From Nageia nagi (lineage: Eukaryota > Pinophyta): DNA of 64,000 bases. The notes under the pieces are model-generated. The model was not told where the DNA came from. It saw nothing but the letters and a program-made list of their open reading frames with translations, and made no database searches. The position numbers were made by a program, and so were the translations under genes. Shown one piece after another: positions 34,201 to 43,200 of this stretch. Within the stretch, counting starts at the first letter, position 1; each line of letters begins with the position of its first letter. The stretch spans positions 141,050,001 to 141,114,000 of the forward strand of contig JBITNC010000001.1 of NCBI GenBank assembly GCA_050084985.1, written 5' to 3'.

Positions 34201-37200
34201 ATTTAATGTTGAGTCTTCGTTTGAACTATGACAAGTGGGAAATTGGTTGTTTGATCGATTGGGTTCCTTTTGTTGGATGATAAGTTGAGCTTTGTGAAGC
34301 ACTCTTGGTAATTTCTCTTTAGGTTTTATAGATAGTTAGATGATCTAGTAGATCAACAGCTCGTGCTTTACTTTGGATGGAGATTGTTGAGTTGCACTTC
34401 TACTTGTTTCATGGTGGGCGGTGGGCCCCTCTTTCTTTTGGTCTGCCCTTCTCAAAGTTGTCTCCTCTTTTCCTTTGTTGTTAGCAGTTACCATTGATTG
34501 GTTAGCATCTTTTTTGCTTCCTCGGGTTCTCTTACTTTTGTGATTAGCATTTGTTGTTGATCGAAGGAATCAACTATCAATACTCTTTCGAAAACTTTAC
34601 CTTGCTTTCTTTTTATTTTAGTGCTCACCATTGATTTTGCAACTAATGAAGGACACTTTTCTAAGATATTGCCCTTTCTTCCGACTTTTAACTCCTCTAG
34701 ATTGAAAACCCTCGTGGGGATAAGAAGTGGGAATGCTAATCATACATGATAGTTGTGTTTGATAGCTAGTGCTCCCTTCTTAGCCACTTAATGTAATTGT
34801 ATCCTTTCAACTTGTGTGAAAGAATTTCACTACAGGTCCTATACAGTTACACACTACCTATAAGACCAAAACAACCAATCAAGAAAAATTATCCTCCAAT
34901 AGATGGTTAATAAACAAAACTATTAAAGCCATAGTCTCTCATTTTTCAAAAACCTCACAACATTGAAACATTTTACAAATAAATCCATTCAATACTTTGA
35001 AATCAAAAATGAAAGAACTAACACTAACAAAATTCCTAAACAACCAAGATCTCTTGAAAACTCACAATACACATCTAACAAACTCACAAATAAGCTCACA
35101 AAGTAACTCAAGATGTAAAGTGGTTCTTCCAACTAGGAGTACATCCACTAACTAAATATTTACTTCAATCACAAATACAACTCTCTTACAATCCTCCTAA
35201 TCTCAACACCTACACTTCTATCCTATAGCATAACTTTACTCCACAAATTGGTGTGATCATAAAGAGTGAGCCTTCTATTTATAGGCCAAAATCTCTCTTT
35301 GGATCATCCTTTTATCCAATGTACAAAAACATCCTTTTACCCAAGAGGCATGCTCATGACATGGAGTGTAAAACAAGTTACATTATCATATTCACTTAAA
35401 TACTTAAGGTATCAAATGATACCCTTAAGTATTAGTGAATTTACTTAAAAGATTTAATACAAACCTTTACAATAATGCATTATACATTCTAACACTCCCC
35501 CTTAATGCAATATTGGGATAGAACGAGTAAGAGAAAAGAAGAAGAGAAAGTAAGAGAGTTCTCCAAACAAATACAATGAAGATGAAAACTTTTTACATAT
35601 TTGTGAAGTAAGAAAGATCTAGTTTGAGACTCACTACTTTGCCAAATACAATCATTAACCACAACCGATTTCAATATACATGAAGTAGTCATCCAACTGG
35701 AAGTCATGAAGAGTTTCGAAGAGCTGCATACTTGAGGTAAGTAACCTGCAATCTCAAAGGAACCTGCAAGTCATAAGCAGCTCAAATAACAAGATCAATT
35801 AGATGCATCATATTCATATCAACAAGCATAGATGAATCACACAAATGCCATCATGAACTGATCAATGGTGCACTATAAGTCATCACGAAGATGCCATGCC
35901 AAAAACTTATAGTCACCTGCTGTATATAAAACATGTGTTGATTATCATTACAAAATAGAACATGCACATACAAGTTCCTTACATATGGATAACTGAACAG
36001 TGCCAAAAGACACATAAGAGCTCTTCACACATGGATAACTCAACAGTGCTAGATTGACCAAAAATAAAGTATGCACATACGAGTTCCTCACACATGGATA
36101 ACTGAACAGTGCTAGATTGACCAAAAATAAAGTATGCGCATACGAAATCCTCACATATAGATAACTGAACAGTGCCAAAAGACACATAAGAGTTCCTCAC
36201 ACATGGATAACTGAACAATGCTAGATTGGCCAATTTGTACAAGTTCCTCACGCAAAGCAAACTTACCACGAAGGTGTACAACAAAATCAACACTATACAA
36301 CATAAAATCTCTTAGGGGTGAAGTTGTCATCACAGACATGAATTCAACACAAGAATTCAAACTTTACTCCTCTTTGAGGGCAACTTCACCAACCTGATAG
36401 CATCCCTAAGCTTACAAAACATAACTTCCGAGAGGGGCTTGGTGAATAAATCAACAAAGTTCAAAGTGGATGGACAATACTCCAGGTGTATGATGCCATC
36501 AAGAACCTTCTCTATGATAAAATGGGCATGGATTTCCACATGTTTTGTTCTCTGATGGAACACTGAATTCTTAGCCAAAGAAATAACCGAATGATTGTCT
36601 GAAAAGATCAAAGATGAGCCACCTTGCTCATACCCAATTTTTTTCAAAAGATGCCTTAACCAAATGGCTTCCTGACGTGCAATAGACAATGGCACGATAT
36701 TCGGCTTCTGTGGTGGAAAGAGAAACAATAGGTTGCTTCTTGGAAGCCCAAAAGATAGCACCTGAACCAATGCTAAACACATATGCAGAGGTTGACTTCC
36801 TATCATCTTTATCTCCCCCATAGTCAGAATCTGAGAATCCAGAGAGAACAAATGAGAGCAACTTGGAATACTTGAAAGCAAGATCCTTAGTCCATGCAAC
36901 ATACCTCAAGATTTGCTTAACAGCATTGAGGTGCTCATCATATGATTTTTGCATGAATCGTGCCATCAGATTCACTGCAAAGGCAATATCTGGCCTAGAT
37001 ATAGTCAAATACAAAAGACTACTAATTAATTACCTATAAGTTGTAGCATCAGCTAACTAAGAGTTGGAGCTTAGAGAAACAGTGATTCCAAAAGAGACTG
37101 AGATTGCAGCATATCTACACTCCTCCATTCCAAATTTCTACAAAATGTCTGATATATACTTAAATTAACTGAAGTAAGTACAATCCTTGTATTGATACAC

Positions 37201-40200
37201 TTGCATTCCAAGATAGTAGATCAAGAGACCAAGATCAGTTATTTCAAACGTTGCCTTAAGTTTGGATATGCACTCTTGAATGATTTCATCATTGTTCCCA
37301 TTAGTCAAAAAATCATCCACATAAAGGAGAATCAAGACCACATCTTTTCCTTGATTGAGCACATATAGATCGAAGTCAGAAAAACACATAGAGAATCCAA
37401 TGTCTGCAAAGTACCTTGAAATCTTTCTATACCAGGCTCTAGGTGCTTTCTTAAGTCCATACAAAGACTTTTTTAGCTTGCACACAAAGGACTCTTTACC
37501 TTTCACAATAAACCCTTCTGATTGATCTATGAAGATTTTCACATCTAAGTCACAATTGAGAAATGCACTCTTGACGTCAAGTTGAAAAACTTTCCATCCT
37601 TGAGCTACAAAAAGAGAAATGATAACTCTCACACTACGCATCTTTGCCACAGGAGCAAAGGTTTCCTCATAATCTACATCGTATTTCTGAGCAAAACCTT
37701 TAGCTACTAACCTTGCCTTGTATTTCTCAATATCTAACTGAATTGAACTTGACCTTATAGATCCACTTATTGCCAATCACATTCTTATCATTGGAATATG
37801 GAACCAAGTTCCAAGTTTTATTTTTCATAAGTGCCTCATACTCCACTTTCATGGCTTCCATCCAACACTCATGTTTAAAAGCTTCTTTGAAAGATGAAGG
37901 CTCATAGTTGTTGTCAATCTTGGTAATTAAGGATTTGTTCAAGGTCATGCTCTTTGTTATCCTGTGTTGGAGAATTTTGTTCCTAAGGTGACTTGTCTAC
38001 ATCAATATCCAACCAACTAGGAGCAACTGAAGAGTCATCTGGATCATCAACATCCTCGTTAAAAGCAAATTCTTCAGGAAGTTCATTGAACTTTACATCC
38101 CTTGAAAGGAACACTACTTTATAGGATGGAAAATAAAGCTTGTAGCCTCTATGTTGACTGTCATAGCCCACAAAAATACATTTTTCAGCTCTTTTGTCCA
38201 ACTTCTTCCTTTTCTCAAAAAGAATATAGGAGAAAGCTTCACAACCAAACACCCTAAGATGAAAAATGTTAGGTTTTCTTTCTAACCATGCCTTAAAAAG
38301 AGTTTTATTCTGAACAGCTTTTGTGGAACACCTATTCAAAGTGTAAATAGCAGTGCCTACAGCTTCACCCCACAAGAATTTAGGAAGATTACCCAACATG
38401 CATCTAGCCATCTCCATAATTGTTCTATTTTTCCTTTCAGCAACACTGGTCTGCTGAGAAGTGTATGGAATTGTAAACTGCCTTTTGATTCTATACTTAG
38501 CACAATAGTTATTGAACTCGTTATATTCTCCTTCATTATTTGATCTCAACATCTTGATTTTAAAGTTAGTTTGATTGTTAACAAAGGCCTTAAAAACCTT
38601 AAAACTTTCAAAGGTTTGATCTTTGTGCTCAAATAGATACCGAAAGGTCATCCTATTAAAATCATCAATGAAAGTCAAGACGTAAGATGCTCCTTCAAGC
38701 GACTTAGTCTGAAACGGACCCATCAAATTTGAATGCACAAGTTGAAGAAGTTGAGATGCTCTTGTTGCCTTATCTTTTTCAAACTTTTGTCTATGCATCT
38801 TACCAAGAATGCACTTCTCGCATAGCCCAACCGAAAAAAAAATTGAAGGCAAACCTTCCACTAGTTATTGGTCTTTCATGACTTGAATACTCTTGTAGTT
38901 AAGGTGCCCTAAACAATGGTGCCAAAAATTGTCTTTAGAATACACACTAGAAGCAAGACACATCTTTGATGGAACTTGATCCACAATGTAGAGGTTATCT
39001 TTCACAGATCCTTTAACTAAAGTGGTAAGACCTTTCTTAATGCACTAGGAGTGAGAGTCAAACTCCAAAGAGTATCCTTTTCTAGCAACTTGGATTATGG
39101 AGAGAAGGTTCATCCTTAACTTAGAAACATAGAAAACATTTTCAAGAACCTTTTCGTGAATCAGCACACTCCCTATTCCTTGGATTTCAAAGGTAGAGTT
39201 ATCATCTATCACAACTGCATCCTTTTAATACTTGTGAAAGTTTTCAAACTTTTCTTTTTCAAAGCAAAGGTGATTAGTGCAACCAAAGTCAACAATCCAT
39301 TCAGATGAAAAAGAGCGAGACATGGAGTAGAGTGTCGCAGCAAAACCAACATAAGTATTTTTCTTTCTTTTGTAGTTATATTTCCATTTCCTTTGTTCTT
39401 TTCATCTCTTTTCTTTTTGTAGCAATCAATTTCTTTGTGACCTTAAATGCCACAATAGTTACATTTGCCATCAAACTTTTCCGTAGAATAAAAAGTGTTT
39501 GTTTTGCTTTTTCCATCTCTTTGCTTGAGATGATTATTGTTGTCGTTCCTGCTGCTGTTGTAGCCATTACCTCTTTTCTCAAACCTTTTGGAGGAAAAAA
39601 GATAAGATTTATTTTGATGATTGAACTTCTTGAAAGAAGTTTTGGTTGCACCAAAGGCAACGTTATTATCCTTAGAAGAAGAAATCAACACCTTATTGTT
39701 AAGGGTTTCCTCATGCTTCAATAAATGCTTAGATAGGTTCTCAAGGGAGATGATTTTTTTCATCATTAAGTCTTGTTTCCATAACTGTTACAAAGTTTCC
39801 AAACTTTGAAGAGAGGCTTTGAAGAATGATGAAGACCATAAACTCATCATTGATCCAATTGCATCCACAAGCAACAAGTCCTTAAGTCAATGATTTTGTT
39901 CAAGTAGATAGCAACATTTTCATCTTTCCTTTGACGAGATTGAAGCAACTTTTGGAAAATAGTAAACCTTCTTGAAAAGTTTGAACCAAGGTAGATTTGT
40001 TTAAGCTTATCCCACTCTTCCTTTGCTAAAATTGAAGAGGAAATCATTAGGAGCACATCATCTGAAACTGCACTGTAAATCATGGAAGTTGCCAACTCAT
40101 TCTTTGTGTTGTAAGCCTCTAGTGCCTTGTCATCTATAGGAGGTACAAGGTTCTTATTCACTGTTTGCCAAAACTTCCTTGCCTACAATTCGACTCTCAT

Positions 40201-43200
40201 CCGTGATTCCCAAATCCCATAGTTGGAACTATCAAGAATGTGTTTGGGTAAAAAGGATTCTCCCATTTGCTACACAAGAATGTAAAATAATAAGCATGTG
40301 ATTTCAATAAACAACATTAAATGTTAAATTTTAACCAAGTAAATAATACATGTTACATTTAACACTAAAACATGCTTGATTTGATTCACAAATGCAAATG
40401 TTTTACAATTCAAATAATAACCCACATACCCAAATAAATTTTTCATCTCAAGAACCATAGATGTAGAGTGACATTGTTGAGGCCTGTTGTTTTGTCTAAA
40501 ATTAGACTTTCACCTAGATGCCCACACAAGAGGAGCCCAGGTCCTACCAATCCTCAACCAATTCCCCTTGAGCAGTAATATACTCTCACAAGGAGAAGTA
40601 CTAGTTATTTTCCAAGGTTCCAACGTTTATTGGATCGACCAAATTATTAATCTTGATTAGGTTTCAAGTTGTCCTCCTAGGTTGTCAGGATAATCCCTGA
40701 ATAGACGTGCGGACATGTGGTATCACTACACACATGTCTGTCCACCTAATAGAGCTATGTCCAAACCAACAGAGGACTTAAAAGCAATTAAGAAGTACGG
40801 ACTTTTCACCACTTAGATTGTCGAACATTAAAGGCTTCAATCCATCTATCCTCACCTCATGGCTCCTTAAACAAGTCATGTTGCGAAATGTACGTGCGAA
40901 TGTGTTTATTTCAGGAGGTTGCTCATATCAATGTTTGCATTTTTGTTTGCATAAGCAAACAAATCAAAGTATGAAACATGAAATAAAATAGCATAAGTAA
41001 AACATCATCCATTCAATAACTTGAAACCTAAGTGTCCAATGGATTTTGTTTACCAACCCCTAAAGGATATCTTTACATTAATCCTAATTTTGCACAAGTT
41101 AATTTTGCAAAAAAAATGAGAAATACTTAAACATAAGCATTAAAAAATTTGCATAAGTTAATTTAAGGAATTAAGTCCTAAGCATGCAACATTCTATTAA
41201 AAAATAAGTAATAGGTATGCATTATGTAAATGAAGAAGCATTCATCATTCCATAATTTGCACAAGTTAATTCATTAACTTTGCAAAAAAAAATGCATAAG
41301 TCCATTCATAACATTGCATCAAAGATCTAAAAAAAAATTTAAGTATTGCATAAGGATTCAATACTTAAAAATTAATAAGGATATAACAATTTAAGTAAAA
41401 AAATTTATAAAATTTCCCCCTTATTTTTACTTAAAATCATGATCCCTCGAAAAATAGCATTAGCAACAAAATTGCAAGTTTTTCCTTAAAAAAATTTAAC
41501 TAAGAAAAAAAATGTTAAGCATTAATGCCAACAATAAGCACTTTAAAAAAGGCTTAAATAAAGTAATTATAGGGATTAAAAAAAGGCTACTTCAAAAAAA
41601 ATGATTTCCTCCATTTAAACAAGTAGGTGTTTTAATGCTTGTACTAGTACTTGAGAAAAAAAAGTCAAATAATTTTAATGCCATTTTACCCTAAACACTC
41701 CAAGTAAAATAAAAAAAATACACTAAGTTAGAGGCTATTCATGATGGAGTACTTCTTCCTAAGCAAAAAATAAGTGCATTTAGGTAAAAAGATATGGACA
41801 CCCCTCCCTTAAAAAGGAGAAAATGTTGCTTAAGTATATTGCAAGTAATTCAATGCACCTTGGGAGCCACCCTTTGCGTGGAAATCAAAAAGAAATTAAT
41901 CCATAGACAGTCAAAAAAAAAGGACCTCCTATTATCCTCTTAAGGCAAGAACAGGAGGTGCCTATGGAGAAACTCCAACAGCTCAATGGAATTGTGTAGC
42001 TTGAAGTTCAGCATAAAGTTAAAAAAAAAAAAAAATTATTAATAGTGCATAGGGCTGAGACGAGGGAGGTCGTGCGGAGGTCTATGCAAGGAAGCATATG
42101 CTAAATGGAAGGTGGAAGACTGCAATGAGATGAGCGCCTACTAGCGCAGCTGCGAGGTAAAAAATTTCCAACGTGGAAGGAGAGGGCCCGTGCAGGAGAA
42201 GGGATCGAGAGTTAAGCTGCAAGACCACCCCCCTATGCGAACGACCACAAGCAAGAAAACTGATATGAAAACGGAGAAGGGACAAAATCACATGAGTGGC
42301 AACTATGGTGGAGGAGAGGGCAGCTAGCAACGAAAAAAAAAAGGTAAAAAATTTAAATCTGCGAGACAGCTTGTGCGAAGGGAGGACAGAAGGGCTACGA
42401 AATAGTTGCAAGACAGCTTGGCAAGTGGTCTAAGGTGCTAGAAGAGGCTGTGAGGAGTCACGAAGGGGAAGATGTGGTGCTGGTGGAGGGGTGAGGTCGC
42501 CTTTAGGCACAGCCTACACAAGGGAGAATGCATCCTACGTGAGACGCATTGGTTGCCTTAGCTCAGCAAGAGGGGTGGCGTCGAAGCTGGCTGGGAGAGG
42601 AAGTGGTTGTGAGTGACTGAGCAACCATGAAGTTAAAAAGAAAAAACAGAGGGCGTGAGGAGCAATAGGGACCGTGAGTGGAGAGGAGAGGCGGTGATGG
42701 AGATGCAGGCAACCTGTGGAGGGGTGTAGCTAGTCTAAGGCACCAATTTCAGTTACTGGTTCGAAAGTAGGCATCCAAAGACAAGCTGGAGGGGCCAAGC
42801 ATCAGGAGTTTTTACTCATGCGATAGAGGATAGGCTAGCAAAGAATAAAGACCGCCTCTTCTTCTGTTTTGAAATAGTAAAAAAAATGTTTTTTTTGCTT
42901 GCAAAACATTAGGTATATATTAACAAAATTTATTGCTCTTTTAAAAATTCAAAACTTTGTATATAAGAAAAAAATACAAACTTCTTATATAATTTTTATA
43001 AAAAAAAGGTTAAGAGCTTCCTCTTTTATTCAACAATGAATAGCTTCTAAGAGAGAAAAAATATTTTAATTTTCATATACTAACCTCCTTAGTAAAACTA
43101 ACAATATGTTAAACAATTTTGAAAAAAAAAATTGCAATTAACACAATAAGTTAGTATAAGAAAAAAAATGCAACATATTACTATCTCAACCATATTTTGA

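Noticed and set aside
42082-42411. 109-codon minus-strand frame in the copia leader
   Set aside because: Hydrophobic low-complexity text opposite a purine-rich stretch, not copia protein.
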